Source: an uncultured Caryophanales bacterium (GTDB lineage Bacteria > Bacillota_I > Bacilli_A > RF39 > UBA660). From it: a stretch of 64,000 nt of DNA. The position numbers were made by a program, and so were the translations under genes. Shown here one piece after another: positions 52,514-62,912 of this stretch (its first letter is position 1; every line of letters starts with the position of its first letter). Location: positions 88,331-152,330 of the forward strand of contig CANOBK010000003.1 of NCBI GenBank assembly GCA_947564265.1. Reading direction: 5' to 3'. Below the pieces are notes generated by a model. It had not been told where the DNA came from. It made no database searches and was given only the letters and a program-made list of their open reading frames with translations.

Positions 52514-54583
52514 ATGGCTCGTGATACGTCATTAGAACATACAAGAAATTTTGGAATTATGGCTCACATTGATGCTGGTAAAACAACAACAACTGAGCGT
52601 GTATTATTCCATACAAAGAAAATCCACAAAATTGGTGAAACTCATGATGGAGCTAGCCAGATGGACTGGATGGCTCAAGAACAAGAGCGTGGTATTACGA
52701 TTACATCTGCTGCTACTACTGCTTACTGGAAAGGATATCGTATGAATATCATCGATACGCCAGGACACGTAGACTTTACAGTAGAAGTTAGTCGTAGTTT
52801 AAGAGTACTAGATGGTGCTGTTGCCCTACTAGATTCTCAGGCTGGTGTAGAACCACAAACAGAAACAGTTTGGCGTCAAGCTACAGATTTCTCTGTACCA
52901 CGTATTATATTTGCAAATAAGATGGATAAGATGGGAGCTAATTTTGAATATACATTATCTACTATCAAATCTAGATTAGGAGTAAATGCAAAACCAATCG
53001 AATGGCCAATTGGAGCAGAAAGTGAGTTCCATGGAGTAATTGATTTAGTTACAATGAAGGCTTATGAATTCGATGGAAAGCAAGATGAAGAGGCAAAGGA
53101 AATTGAAATTCCTGCAGATCTTAAGGACATTGCTGAAGAGAAGCGTAATGATTTGATTGAAGCAATCGCTGAATTTGATGATGAATTAATGGAAACCTAT
53201 TTAGATGGTGGAGAAGTAACTGTTGAAATGATTAAGAGAGCAATTCGTAAGGGAACTCTTGCAGTAGAATTCTTCCCAGTAATGTGCGGTACTGCACTTG
53301 GAAATATGGGAATTAAATTCTTACTTGATGCAGTTGTTGATTACTTACCAGCTCCTACAGATATCGCATCTATTGAAGGAACTGACTTAGATGGAAAACC
53401 AGCTGTTCGTCATCCATCAGATACAGAACCATTTGCAGCATTAGCATTTAAAGTAATGACTGATCCATTCGTTGGACGTTTAACATTCTTTAGAGTTTAT
53501 TCTGGACACCTATCTAGTGGATCTTATGTACTAAACTCTACAAAAGATTCAAAAGAACGTGTTGGACGTTTACTATTAATGCATGCTAATAACAGAACTG
53601 AAATTTCTGAGGTTTGGACAGGAGATATTGCTGCTATCGTTGGTTTAAAGAACACAACGACTGGAGATACTCTATGTGATGAAAAGAAACCAGTTATTCT
53701 AGAATCAATGGAATTCCCAGAACCAGTAATTCAATTGGCTGTTGAACCTAAATCAAAAGCTGATCAGGATAAGATGGCAATTGCTTTACAAAAGCTTGCT
53801 GAAGAAGATCCAACATTCCGTGTACATACAGATCATGAAACTGGTCAAACTGTTATCGCTGGAATGGGTGAGTTACACTTAGATGTATTAGTTGACCGTA
53901 TGAAGAGAGAATTCCAAGTGGAAGCAAATATTGGTCAACCACAAGTTGCTTATCGTGAAACAATTCGCCAAGCTGCTGATTGTGAAGGTAAGTACATTAA
54001 GCAATCTGGTGGACGTGGACAATACGGACACGTATGGGTTAAGTTTGAACCAAATCCAGATAAAGGATATGAATTCGTTGATGCAATCGTTGGTGGAGTT
54101 GTTCCTCGTGAATATATTCCAGTTGTCGATAAAGGATTACAAGAAGCATTACAAACAGGTGTTCTTGCAGGATACCCTATGATTGATGTTAAATGTACTT
54201 TATTCGATGGTAGCTACCACGATGTTGACTCTAACGAAATGGCATTCAAGATCGCAGCAAGTTTCGCTTTAAAAGAAGCAAAGAACAAATGTAGACCAGT
54301 ACTTCTTGAACCTATTATGAAAGTTGAAGTAACAACGCCAGATGAATATTTTGGAAATGTTATGGGAGACTTAACAGCTCGTCGTGGACGTCCGCTTGGT
54401 CAAGAATCTGCTGGAAACGCAATTCGCTTAAATGCAATGGTACCACTTTCTGAAATGTTTGGATATGCAACAAGTTTACGTTCTAATACACAAGGACGTG
54501 GAAACTTCGTAATGGTATTCGATCATTATGATGAAGTTCCTAAGAACATTGCAGAAGAAATCGTTAAGAAAAGCGGAAATTAA
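52514..54583 (+). CDS. fusA: Elongation factor G
   Basis: A 689-residue translocation GTPase with P-loop AHIDAGKTT, switch [10 protein letters not shown] and NKMDKMG, followed by domains II-V. Start 52514 with AGGAAAGGA upstream; the longer reading from 52493 is rejected. Confidence 0.98.
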   Translation: MARDTSLEHTRNFGIMAHIDAGKTTTTERVLFHTKKIHKIGETHDGASQMDWMAQEQERGITITSAATTAYWKGYRMNIIDTPGHVDFTVEVSRSLRVLDGAVALLDSQAGVEPQTETVWRQATDFSVPRIIFANKMDKMGANFEYTLSTIKSRLGVNAKPIEWPIGAESEFHGVIDLVTMKAYEFDGKQDEEAKEIEIPADLKDIAEEKRNDLIEAIAEFDDELMETYLDGGEVTVEMIKRAIRKGTLAVEFFPVMCGTALGNMGIKFLLDAVVDYLPAPTDIASIEGTDLDGKPAVRHPSDTEPFAALAFKVMTDPFVGRLTFFRVYSGHLSSGSYVLNSTKDSKERVGRLLLMHANNRTEISEVWTGDIAAIVGLKNTTTGDTLCDEKKPVILESMEFPEPVIQLAVEPKSKADQDKMAIALQKLAEEDPTFRVHTDHETGQTVIAGMGELHLDVLVDRMKREFQVEANIGQPQVAYRETIRQAADCEGKYIKQSGGRGQYGHVWVKFEPNPDKGYEFVDAIVGGVVPREYIPVVDKGLQEALQTGVLAGYPMIDVKCTLFDGSYHDVDSNEMAFKIAASFALKEAKNKCRPVLLEPIMKVEVTTPDEYFGNVMGDLTARRGRPLGQESAGNAIRLNAMVPLSEMFGYATSLRSNTQGRGNFVMVFDHYDEVPKNIAEEIVKKSGN

Positions 54584-54594
54584 TAAAAGTTAAT

Positions 54595-54617
54595 AACAGG
54601 GGAGAATTCCCCTTGTT
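54595..54617 (+). terminator. Hairpin between fusA and tuf
   Basis: AACAGGGGA and TCCCCTTGTT pair with one bulged base; a weak T-rich stretch follows at 54618-54630. It may lower read-through into tuf, which has a TATAAT element near 54690. Confidence 0.5.
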
Positions 54618-54720
54618 GTTATAAATTTTTCAGAGATACTGAAAAAAGTATCAAAACAGTTGAAAAAATTTCAATTGTTAGATAAAATATAATAGTATAT
54701 TAATTAAGGAGGAAATTAAA

Positions 54721-55911
54721 ATGGCAAAAGCAAAATTCGATCGTTCAAAACCACATGTTAACATTGGTACAATTGGACACGTTGACCATGGGAAAACTAC
54801 TTTAACAGCAGCTATTACTAAGGTTCAACATGATCATAATTCAGCTTGGGCTGACTTTACTGAATATTCAAATATCGATAAAGCGCCTGAGGAAAGAGAA
54901 AGAGGTATTACAATTAATACTGCTCACGTTGAGTATCAAACTGAGACTCGTCACTATGCACACGTTGACTGTCCAGGACATGCTGACTACGTAAAGAACA
55001 TGATTACTGGTGCAGCACAAATGGATGGTGGTATCTTAGTTATCGCCGCTACTGACGGACCTATGGCACAAACTCGTGAACATATCTTACTTGCTCGTCA
55101 AGTTGGAGTACCTAGAATGGTAGTATTCATGAACAAATGTGACATGGTAGATGACGAAGAGTTACTAGAATTAGTAGAAATGGAAATCCGTGACTTATTA
55201 ACAGAATACGGATTCGACGGAGACAACACTCCAATTATTCGTGGATCTGCATTAAAAGCTCTTGAAGGAGATGCTAAATATGTAGAGAAAATCGACGAGT
55301 TAATGAAAGCAGTTGACGAATGGATTCCAACTCCTGAACGTGATAATGAAAAACCATTCTTAATGAGTATTGAGGATGTATTCACAATCACCGGACGTGG
55401 AACTGTTGTTACTGGACGTGTAGAACGTGGACAATTAAAACTTAACGATGAAGTTGAAATCGTTGGTATTAAAGAGACTCGTAAGACTGTTGTTACAGGA
55501 ATTGAAATGTTCCGTAAACAATTAGACTATGCTGAAGCAGGAGACAATGCTGGAGTATTATTACGTGGTATTGCTCGTGAAGAAGTTGAACGTGGTCAAG
55601 TACTTGCTAAACCAGGATCAGTTACACCACATACGAAATTCGAAGCTGAAGTTTATGTACTTAGCAAAGAAGAAGGTGGACGTCATACTCCATTCTTTGC
55701 AAACTATCGTCCTCAATTCTATTTCAGAACTACAGACGTAACTGGAGTAATCCAATTACCAGCTGGTGTTGAAATGGTTATGCCAGGTGACAATGTTACT
55801 ATGACTGTTGAATTAATTCACCCAATTGCTATTGAACAAGGTACTAAGTTCTCTATCCGTGAAGGTGGACGTACTGTTGGTGCTGGATCAGTTAGTAAAA
55901 TTGATGCTTAA
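54721..55911 (+). CDS. tuf: Elongation factor Tu
   Basis: A 396-residue GTPase delivering aminoacyl-t[22 protein letters not shown] and NKCDMVDD motifs, domains II and III complete. AAGGAGGAAATT precedes the start. A ten-pair terminator ends the unit. Confidence 0.98.
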   Translation: MAKAKFDRSKPHVNIGTIGHVDHGKTTLTAAITKVQHDHNSAWADFTEYSNIDKAPEERERGITINTAHVEYQTETRHYAHVDCPGHADYVKNMITGAAQMDGGILVIAATDGPMAQTREHILLARQVGVPRMVVFMNKCDMVDDEELLELVEMEIRDLLTEYGFDGDNTPIIRGSALKALEGDAKYVEKIDELMKAVDEWIPTPERDNEKPFLMSIEDVFTITGRGTVVTGRVERGQLKLNDEVEIVGIKETRKTVVTGIEMFRKQLDYAEAGDNAGVLLRGIAREEVERGQVLAKPGSVTPHTKFEAEVYVLSKEEGGRHTPFFANYRPQFYFRTTDVTGVIQLPAGVEMVMPGDNVTMTVELIHPIAIEQGTKFSIREGGRTVGAGSVSKIDA

Positions 55912-55931
55912 TTCATAAAAATAAAGATTGA

Positions 55932-55959
55932 AAACCTAAAGTTCTCTTTAGGTTTTTTT
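55932..55959 (+). terminator. tuf terminator
   Basis: A perfect ten-pair stem (55932-55941 with 55946-55955), followed by a T tract. Confidence 0.9.
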
Positions 55960-55960
55960 G

Positions 55961-55989
55961 TTGCTATTTTACATAAAATGTGATAAAAT
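55961..55989 (+). promoter_or_regulatory. Promoter of the gene at 56017
   Basis: TTGCTA (55961-55966), a 17-base spacer and TAAAAT (55984-55989), directly behind the tuf terminator. Confidence 0.6.
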
Positions 55990-56016
55990 AAGTACACATT
56001 TATGGGAGATGGTTTT

Positions 56017-57912
56017 ATGAGAAAACTGGATGTAACTAAAAGAGAGGAAGAACTTAAAAGAAAGGCATGTACTTTTGGATTGTTCCTGTTATTAGGCGCT
56101 ACAGCTATTGGCACTGTGGAATATTTTCATGATTTAAATTCGAAAGTAGTAGAGTTTTCTACTGAAGACTCATCTCTAAAAGATTTACTTGATTTAATTC
56201 AGAAAAAGATGAAGAAGAATCCTTATTATTTACAAGAAATTGGTTCCGAAAGTGTCTATTCAGATTTATATCTAGAAAAATTGGAACCCTTTCTTACTCT
56301 TTATTACCCTTACTTAGGAGATGAACAAATTGCTACTTTACTTTATTTTGTTGAAACACAATTTCCTACTTATGATTTAAGTGATTCTTATAAGGATGGA
56401 GTGGAAGAGGCATGGAATAATTTTTTAGGGAGAATGGTTTCTCGAGAATTTTCTGGTCATGGATTAAGAGAGTCTATGTTCGCTGTTTCAGAGGATACTC
56501 GCGCTGGTTCTTATCATGAGCGCTATGAGGGAGCTAGCCATGAATTATTTACTTTGTTTGAAGTAGTTGGTTATGACAACCTTATGTCTGTTATTTTTGA
56601 AAGTGATGAAGAAAAAATGGTGGATGTGATTTGTAAGGAAACTTCAATTGATGAAGAGAAAGCTCGTCGTTTGATTCAATTATTTGATCTATATTATGAA
56701 TATCAAACAACAGGAACGAAAGAAGGGTATGCCTTATGTCCTGATTTAGTGGATGAAATGAAAATGATTCTTACTTCTATGATAGAAGCGAAGAATGAAT
56801 CAGATCCCGAATTTAGTCATAGTGTCATTGGTTATATTTTGAATCATAGTAAATATGTCAGTGAAGATGATTTAACTTTTGAAATTAACCGTTTCGATAA
56901 TGATGGTACTTTCTTATTTGAAATGGATTTAGGTGACTATAAAAAGACAACAGTAACACTTCCTATGTACTATTTAAATGCTCATATGGACCCAGAAACT
57001 ATAGTAGATAGTGCTGCTTGTTATATTATTCATTATGGATATGGAGCAGCGGGGTATGATCATAGAAATAAAGCATTAGAATTGCTTAGTTATATTGTAG
57101 GATGGAATCATATTGATTACTTAGCTGAATTTGATGGCTCTTCCAATCAAATAAAAAATCGGTACTATCAAAGTTTAAATCAATATTTTTCTAGTGAAGA
57201 AGAGTTTAATCAATTTCTAATCGCTTTAAATAGTAGCCATGATGATGCTATTGAAAAATATTTTTCCATTTGGAAATCACAAATGATGAATGGTCCAGTG
57301 ACCTTTCGCAAGTTGTTAGAATATAATTCTTTAAGAGAGTCTATTACTTCCTGGTGTTCTGCTCATTATAGTGATTATGATGAAGCAGTCTGTATTACAG
57401 AGAAAGGTCCAGATTTAGGTGAAATGTATGAAATAGATGACTTCTACTTTTATCCTTCAGAATATGATTATATGCCTGCTTTTGACGAAGTGTTGGACTA
57501 TTTTCATGCACAGGATTCTTCTTATACAGAATTAATTTCTGAGAATGGTTATTTGTCTAGAGATTGGAAAACTGGAAGGCGTCGTGTCGATATTGATTGT
57601 ACCTTTGTTCTTAGTCAGCCACTTTCTGTGCAAAAGAAAGAGATAGGAGACGGTCATACTATTTATTATTATGTAAAACCTGAAGACTGTGGAGAGGGTA
57701 GTTTCGTTTATGCATTTACGAATGTCTTAAATCAAAGAGTAGAAACTCCCATATTAGGAATTTCTACTATGTTAGAGAATGAAGAGACTGGAGAAATGGA
57801 AGAAGTTATGATTGTATCTTTAGATGAAGAAGAACCATATGGAGAGGCTTATTATAAATCAAATTATCTTAAGGATCATCCTAAAGAACTAGAGTATTGC
57901 TTTTCATGGTAA
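56017..57912 (+). CDS. Large membrane-anchored protein of unknown family
   Basis: A 631-residue protein with a basic start, one N-terminal hydrophobic helix (about 21-40) and a large acidic exterior of nearly 590 residues. No repeat or known catalytic motif stands out; an HGLRESMFAVSEDTRAG segment near 147-163 contains the only compact polar cluster. The last 150 residues look beta-rich and contain isolated Cys. It may be a surface or periplasm-side enzyme or adhesin. Start 56017 follows GGGAGATGG. A bidirectional terminator separates it from femX. Confidence 0.7.
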   Translation: MRKLDVTKREEELKRKACTFGLFLLLGATAIGTVEYFHDLNSKVVEFSTEDSSLKDLLDLIQKKMKKNPYYLQEIGSESVYSDLYLEKLEPFLTLYYPYLGDEQIATLLYFVETQFPTYDLSDSYKDGVEEAWNNFLGRMVSREFSGHGLRESMFAVSEDTRAGSYHERYEGASHELFTLFEVVGYDNLMSVIFESDEEKMVDVICKETSIDEEKARRLIQLFDLYYEYQTTGTKEGYALCPDLVDEMKMILTSMIEAKNESDPEFSHSVIGYILNHSKYVSEDDLTFEINRFDNDGTFLFEMDLGDYKKTTVTLPMYYLNAHMDPETIVDSAACYIIHYGYGAAGYDHRNKALELLSYIVGWNHIDYLAEFDGSSNQIKNRYYQSLNQYFSSEEEFNQFLIALNSSHDDAIEKYFSIWKSQMMNGPVTFRKLLEYNSLRESITSWCSAHYSDYDEAVCITEKGPDLGEMYEIDDFYFYPSEYDYMPAFDEVLDYFHAQDSSYTELISENGYLSRDWKTGRRRVDIDCTFVLSQPLSVQKKEIGDGHTIYYYVKPEDCGEGSFVYAFTNVLNQRVETPILGISTMLENEETGEMEEVMIVSLDEEEPYGEAYYKSNYLKDHPKELEYCFSW

Positions 57913-57913
57913 A

Positions 57914-57950
57914 AAAAAGTACTTAGAAAATTAATTCTAAATACTTTTTA
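57914..57950. terminator. Bidirectional terminator between convergent genes
   Basis: An imperfect stem (AAAAGTA and TTAGAA on the left, TTCTAA and TACTTTT on the right) with T residues on either strand, ending the + gene at 56017 and the - gene at 57948. Confidence 0.7.
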
Positions 57951-59189
57951 TTTTTTTCCTTTTTTCTTTTGATACATCTTATACATTGTCTTATTGATAA
58001 TTAAATCAAATTCTCCAATATATTCGATTGCACTTGCATTATATCCTAGTTTCATTTCATTTAATCCAGTATATTTATTTTTTTCATTAAACTCTCCAGA
58101 AATTCCATTTAGGTCGAAGAAATTATATCCTTCTTTATTAAATTTTTTGATTAATTCCCATTTTAATAGATAATTACAGTTATAATTTCTATATTCTTTA
58201 TCAAATCCTTCAATTATTAAGTGGACTCCTTGTTCATAACGAATGACTAAACATCCTCCTATGGTAATTCCTTCTGGATAGTCTTGAAATAGTTTGGAAG
58301 CAGTTGTTAAATTTTCATGATAGATTCCAAGATTTTTATCTGATTCCATCTTTTTGTTAATTAATCTTGTTATATTTTTTCCCTTCGTACTATTATCTTG
58401 TAATTGTTGATTTAATTCCTCATTTTTACTAAATTCTTTTTCGTAGAGATCTTGACTATTTTTAATATATTTTGCTGGATCTAAATGCGCTAAATAGATT
58501 TCAGCATTGCCATTAAAGTTTTCTAGAATAGAATAATAATATTTTAGGCTTTTCTTTTGTTTTCTTTTAATAAACTCATATAAAACTTTTAAATCTTCCA
58601 TGGTACCCTGATAGATTTCTACACCACAGTTATTAGCCTTATTGATTTTATTTCGAACATTTTTAGATAATTGATAGTATAGTTTTTCATTCGAAGTAAT
58701 TAGCTTTGTAATAGCAGTCCATCTCGGTTTATTATTTTCAAAGAAGCGATTAAATCCATGATGGATATATCCATTCTTTTGAAGTATTTCTAAAATATCA
58801 TTGATTTCTGGATTATAGGAAATGAGTTCTCCATCTTTATTTCTTTCGGTACAGTGTACGAGAGGGTTAATTTTTACATATAAAAATTTCTGTTTAAATA
58901 ATAGTTTTCTTAATTTAATAGTTAGTTCTTCTACTAAATCACTGTTTGTGTAGTCGATTAAGAATCCATAGGGAGCAAAGGCAAATTTGTATCCCCAATA
59001 GATTGGTTTATAGATTAGCATGGTGGCTCCAATTAAATCATTACTATTATTTAAAAAACCTAAATAATGATAATTGTATCCCTCTGTTTGCATTACTTTT
59101 GCGTAATTTGAAGTCTGATATAAGTTTTTATATTTATGTTTTCTCGCAAAATCATCAAAAACTTCTTCTTTTAGTGTAATAATTTTCAT
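57948..59189 (-). CDS. FemX/FemAB-type peptidoglycan bridge amino-acyltransferase
   Basis: A 413-residue protein of the FemABX group, which adds amino acids from aminoacyl-tRNA to the lysine side chain of lipid II. Two GNAT-like halves are visible: QTEGYNYHYLGF and the FAPYGFLIDY block in the first, GITIGGCLV and FFDLNGISGEF in the second. A charged helical arm (about 250-295) lies between, as in FemA. An aminoacyl bridge in the cell wall is therefore likely. GGGAGGGCTCC precedes ATG 59189. It is read in the same direction as the ABC pair but behind its terminator. Confidence 0.9.
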   Translation of the reverse strand: MKIITLKEEVFDDFARKHKYKNLYQTSNYAKVMQTEGYNYHYLGFLNNSNDLIGATMLIYKPIYWGYKFAFAPYGFLIDYTNSDLVEELTIKLRKLLFKQKFLYVKINPLVHCTERNKDGELISYNPEINDILEILQKNGYIHHGFNRFFENNKPRWTAITKLITSNEKLYYQLSKNVRNKINKANNCGVEIYQGTMEDLKVLYEFIKRKQKKSLKYYYSILENFNGNAEIYLAHLDPAKYIKNSQDLYEKEFSKNEELNQQLQDNSTKGKNITRLINKKMESDKNLGIYHENLTTASKLFQDYPEGITIGGCLVIRYEQGVHLIIEGFDKEYRNYNCNYLLKWELIKKFNKEGYNFFDLNGISGEFNEKNKYTGLNEMKLGYNASAIEYIGEFDLIINKTMYKMYQKKKGKK

Positions 59190-59257
59190 AGGAGCCCTCC
59201 CTTCTTTAGGTAGTTTATTATATCATAAGAGGGGATCTTTGTCGAGTTAAATTGATT

Positions 59258-59298
59258 AAAAAAAGAAATTCTAAACTTAATTATAGTTAGAATTTCTC
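59258..59298 (-). terminator. Terminator of the ABC exporter operon
   Basis: On the - strand GAAATTCTAAC (59296-59286) pairs with GTTTAGAATTTC (59276-59265), then a T tract. Confidence 0.8.
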
Positions 59299-59311
59299 CT
59301 GTTATTTTGGC

Positions 59312-61072
59312 TTACTGTAATTGTGAACTATAAAGTTTGTAATAGTCACCTTTTTTCTTCATTAATTCTTGATGTGTTCCTTTTTCATGAACTTTGTGAT
59401 TCTTTAAAAGTATAATTTGATCGCAACTGGTAATAGTGGATAGTCGGTGGGCAATCACGATAGATGTTCTGTTTTTTAATAGAGTATCTAGTCCCTCAAT
59501 TACTAGCTTTTCAGTTTTCAAGTCGACATTACTAGTAGCTTCATCTAATATTAATATTTGTGGGTTTGCGATAATCGCTCTTGCAAAACAGATTAATTGT
59601 CTTTGTCCTGTTGATATTTCTTTTCCGTTATTGTGAAGTACAGTATCATACCCATTTTTTAGGCTTTTAATCCAGTCATGAATCTGTAGTTCTTTACATA
59701 CTTTTTCAATTTCCTTTTGACTGGTTTCTTTTTTTCCATAAGCGATATTATCTCTAATGCTTCTTGAAAAAACATAATTATCTTGAAGCATCACATTAAT
59801 TTGACTTCTTAAAGAGGATAAATTTATTTCTTTAATAGGAATATCATCAATCAATATTTCGCCTTTTGTTGTATCATAATAACGTGCGAGAAGATTGATA
59901 ATCGTTGATTTTCCACTTCCTGTTTCCCCTACAAAGGCAATTTTTTGATTCGGTTCTATCGTAAAATTAATATCTTTTAAAACATTCTTATTTTCAATGT
60001 ACTCAAAATCAACATTTTTAAATTCTACTTTTCCTTTGATTTTTTCGCTTTTGGCATTTTCTATATTTTCGATGACTAGAGGTTCATCTAATAGTTCAAA
60101 GATTCTTTCTAAATAGGTAACTGCATCCATAATTTCACTATAGACAGAAGTAATATTGTGAATTGGATTCCAAAATTGTCCTCCATAACTCGCAATCGCA
60201 AGAATCGTTCCAAGACTTGTTGCTGGATAGAATAAGAATATTCCTAAGAGAAAGATACAAACTTTTACTACAGTAGCAGCGGCATCTACAGTAGCCCAAC
60301 CAAGATTCATATAAGGAAGAACATCTCCTGATGCTTTTACTCTTTCTGCTTCTAATTGCCCAAAAATTTGTTCATTTTTTTCTTCTCGATTATAAGATTG
60401 CGTAATACTAATTCCATTAATACTTTCTGCGAAATAGGCATTACAATTCGATACTTTGTTATTTAAGATATGTTGCATTTCTCTTCTTTTTGGGGAGGTT
60501 TTGAAAAGAATCCAAGCAATGATGATGGCAACCATTAGAGTAAATAGTGTTAAAGGAATATGACAGGTCATCATGAAGATAATTACAAATATTAGATTGA
60601 TTAGTTCTAAAATGGTTTCTAAAAAGTCATTACATAGGCATTGCGCTACCGTTTCTGCGTAGTTGGTAGCTCTCGTTAAAATTTTTCCATGAGGTCTTGT
60701 TTCATAATACTGAGATGGTAAATATTGTAGATGGATAAAAATATCACTTTTTAAGTCGTAGGCAATCGATTGTTTAATTCGATTTAACATTCTGCTTTTG
60801 ATTAAATTGATTAAAATATTAATGATAATGATTACTAGGAGCAGAACTGCAATTAAATATAACTGATTCATATTTTTATTGGGAATTGTATGATCAATCG
60901 CATATTGAATTAATTTTGGATTGAAGAGAATTAAAATACCATTCAAGCAACTGATAAAGGTTACGAAAAACAATTTCCATTTGTAAGGCTTTAGATACTT
61001 AAAACTTCGTTTGATGATATGAAAATTAAAGGTTGTATTTTGTTCATCTTGATCATAACGATTTACTCTCAT
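59312..61072 (-). CDS. ABC exporter, canonical half of a heterodimer
   Basis: A 586-residue half-transporter: six membrane helices (about 30-320) and an ATPase domain with Walker A GETGSGKS (about 379-386), signature STGQRQL, Walker B ILILDEATS with its catalytic Glu, and an intact H-loop His (IAHRLS). The partner at 61053 lacks the last two, so this subunit carries the active site residues of the usual BmrCD/TM287-288-like pair. Start 61072 follows GGGGAG and overlaps the partner by 20 bases. Drug, lipid or peptide export is possible. Confidence 0.9.
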   Translation of the reverse strand: MRVNRYDQDEQNTTFNFHIIKRSFKYLKPYKWKLFFVTFISCLNGILILFNPKLIQYAIDHTIPNKNMNQLYLIAVLLLVIIIINILINLIKSRMLNRIKQSIAYDLKSDIFIHLQYLPSQYYETRPHGKILTRATNYAETVAQCLCNDFLETILELINLIFVIIFMMTCHIPLTLFTLMVAIIIAWILFKTSPKRREMQHILNNKVSNCNAYFAESINGISITQSYNREEKNEQIFGQLEAERVKASGDVLPYMNLGWATVDAAATVVKVCIFLLGIFLFYPATSLGTILAIASYGGQFWNPIHNITSVYSEIMDAVTYLERIFELLDEPLVIENIENAKSEKIKGKVEFKNVDFEYIENKNVLKDINFTIEPNQKIAFVGETGSGKSTIINLLARYYDTTKGEILIDDIPIKEINLSSLRSQINVMLQDNYVFSRSIRDNIAYGKKETSQKEIEKVCKELQIHDWIKSLKNGYDTVLHNNGKEISTGQRQLICFARAIIANPQILILDEATSNVDLKTEKLVIEGLDTLLKNRTSIVIAHRLSTITSCDQIILLKNHKVHEKGTHQELMKKKGDYYKLYSSQLQ

Positions 61073-62792
61073 GTTTTTTCTCCCCTTTCTGTATATTGTT
61101 TTGAATTTTATAAATTTCATAGTAGTACTTTTTATTCTTTAATAATTCTTTATGTGTTCCATGTTCTAGGATTTTATGATCACTAATGACATAGATTTGA
61201 TCGGCATCTTTTACGGAAACTATTTTTTGAGCGATGATAATTTTTGTACAATGGTTGTCTAATTTTTTAATACTTTCTGTAATCATTTGTTCTGTTTCAA
61301 TATCAAGAGCTGAAGTAATATCATCTAGGATTAAAAGTTCTGGTTTTACCGCTAAGGCGCGAGCAAGAGAAAGTCGTTGTTTCTCTCCACCAGATAATCC
61401 AACACCTCGTTCTCCAATAATAGTTTCATATTTTTCCTCTAATGAATCTACATAAGTGAGTCTAGCAGCTTTCGAGATTTTTTCTACTTCTTTCTGTGTT
61501 AAATTCTCATTTCCGTAACAAATATTATTCCAGATAGTATCTGAAAATAGGAATGGTTGTTGAATGACATAACCAATTTTACTTCGTAACCATTTTGTAT
61601 CAATTTCTTTTAGATTTTTATCTCCAATTAGAATTTTTCCTTTGCTTGGTTCGATAAACTGTAGGATTAGATTAACAATACTTGATTTTCCACTTCCGGT
61701 TGGTCCAATAAAAGCGATTGTTTTTCCTGGTTCGATTGTTAGATTGATATCTTCCATAATGAGATTACTATCAAAAGCGACCGATACATGTTTGAAGGTA
61801 ATTGGTACTTTGAGTGAAGGTAATTGAATGGTACCATTATTTTTTACGGTTGGTTCTGTATTTAAAAGATCGATGATTCTTTCTTTGGCAATATTAAAGT
61901 TTTGAATTCGATCGATGATTTCTCCGAGTCTTGAAAATGGATTTTTAATATCAGATAAAGAACTTTGAAAAATAATAAAACTACCGATACTAATCTTTCC
62001 ATTCATTAAGAAGTAACCTCCTGCGAGAAGGAAAATTACAGTCATACAGTTTGTAAAGAAATTTACAAAACTAAAATAAAATGTTCGGATATCATTGATT
62101 TCAATATTTGAATTTTTATATATCTCATTTTTTTCATTCATTTCTTCAATTTCATGTTCTTCAGAAGCAAAAGCTTTTACTACTTTGTTTCCCTCAATAT
62201 TATCCTGAATATAGTTGTTGAGACTCGCTAGTTTTCTTCTTCTTTCACGGTAAAGAGGTTTTGTTTTTCTTTTAAATAAAAGACTAAAAATTAAAATAAA
62301 GGGAGTAGGGATAAGTAATAATAAGGTAAAAGTTGGCTGTAGATAGAAACAGAACGAAAAAGAAATTGCAAAACGAATTAAGGTGTGGAGAACTGTTTTA
62401 ATTGTCCAAGAAGCATGTCTTCTGATTTCTACGATATCAGAAGTTACAGTTGTCATCAATTCTCCTTGCTCTCTTGTAGAATAGAAATTACCATCTAGTT
62501 CATCTAGTTTCTGATAGCACTTTTTCTTTATATTAGAGGACATCTGAAAACCAGTTTTACTTAATTCAATTACTGAAAAATAGGAACCAAGTTGTCTTAG
62601 AATGACAAAAAATATTAAGAAAACTCCAAGACCTATTACAAGATTCAAATTTCCTTTTTGGAGACCTTCATCAATCATATATCCAACGAGAATCGGTGGA
62701 ATTACAGATAGACTATCAAAAATGACTAAAGAAGTGTTAAACAGATGCCAACAACTTTTCCATTCTTTATTCTCGCCTAATAACCACTTCAT
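61053..62792 (-). CDS. ABC exporter, degenerate-site half of a heterodimer
   Basis: A 579-residue half-transporter with six membrane helices and an ATPase domain: Walker A GPTGSGKS (about 361-368) and a fully canonical signature LSGGEKQR. The Walker B catalytic Glu is Asp (ILDDITS) and the H-loop His is Gln (IAQKIV). These two changes define the degenerate nucleotide site of heterodimeric exporters, completed by the partner gene. It is first in the operon. The start has TAGGTGG before it; the promoter lies in 62793-62860. Confidence 0.9.
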   Translation of the reverse strand: MKWLLGENKEWKSCWHLFNTSLVIFDSLSVIPPILVGYMIDEGLQKGNLNLVIGLGVFLIFFVILRQLGSYFSVIELSKTGFQMSSNIKKKCYQKLDELDGNFYSTREQGELMTTVTSDIVEIRRHASWTIKTVLHTLIRFAISFSFCFYLQPTFTLLLLIPTPFILIFSLLFKRKTKPLYRERRRKLASLNNYIQDNIEGNKVVKAFASEEHEIEEMNEKNEIYKNSNIEINDIRTFYFSFVNFFTNCMTVIFLLAGGYFLMNGKISIGSFIIFQSSLSDIKNPFSRLGEIIDRIQNFNIAKERIIDLLNTEPTVKNNGTIQLPSLKVPITFKHVSVAFDSNLIMEDINLTIEPGKTIAFIGPTGSGKSSIVNLILQFIEPSKGKILIGDKNLKEIDTKWLRSKIGYVIQQPFLFSDTIWNNICYGNENLTQKEVEKISKAARLTYVDSLEEKYETIIGERGVGLSGGEKQRLSLARALAVKPELLILDDITSALDIETEQMITESIKKLDNHCTKIIIAQKIVSVKDADQIYVISDHKILEHGTHKELLKNKKYYYEIYKIQNNIQKGEKKHESKSL

Positions 62793-62888
62793 TTTACCAC
62801 CTACTATATCTATTACATTTTATCATAGAAGCCTAATAATCTAAAGCAATAATCTTTTATTTTAGACAAATTTTATGAAAATTTATAG

Positions 62889-62894
62889 TATAAT
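62889..62894 (+). promoter_or_regulatory. murD -10 element in the divergent intergenic region
   Basis: TATAAT, 19 bases before the murD ATG. No convincing -35 element. The 120-base divergent gap to the ABC operon holds nothing else clear. Confidence 0.4.
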
Positions 62895-62912
62895 AGAAAT
62901 AGGTGAATGACT

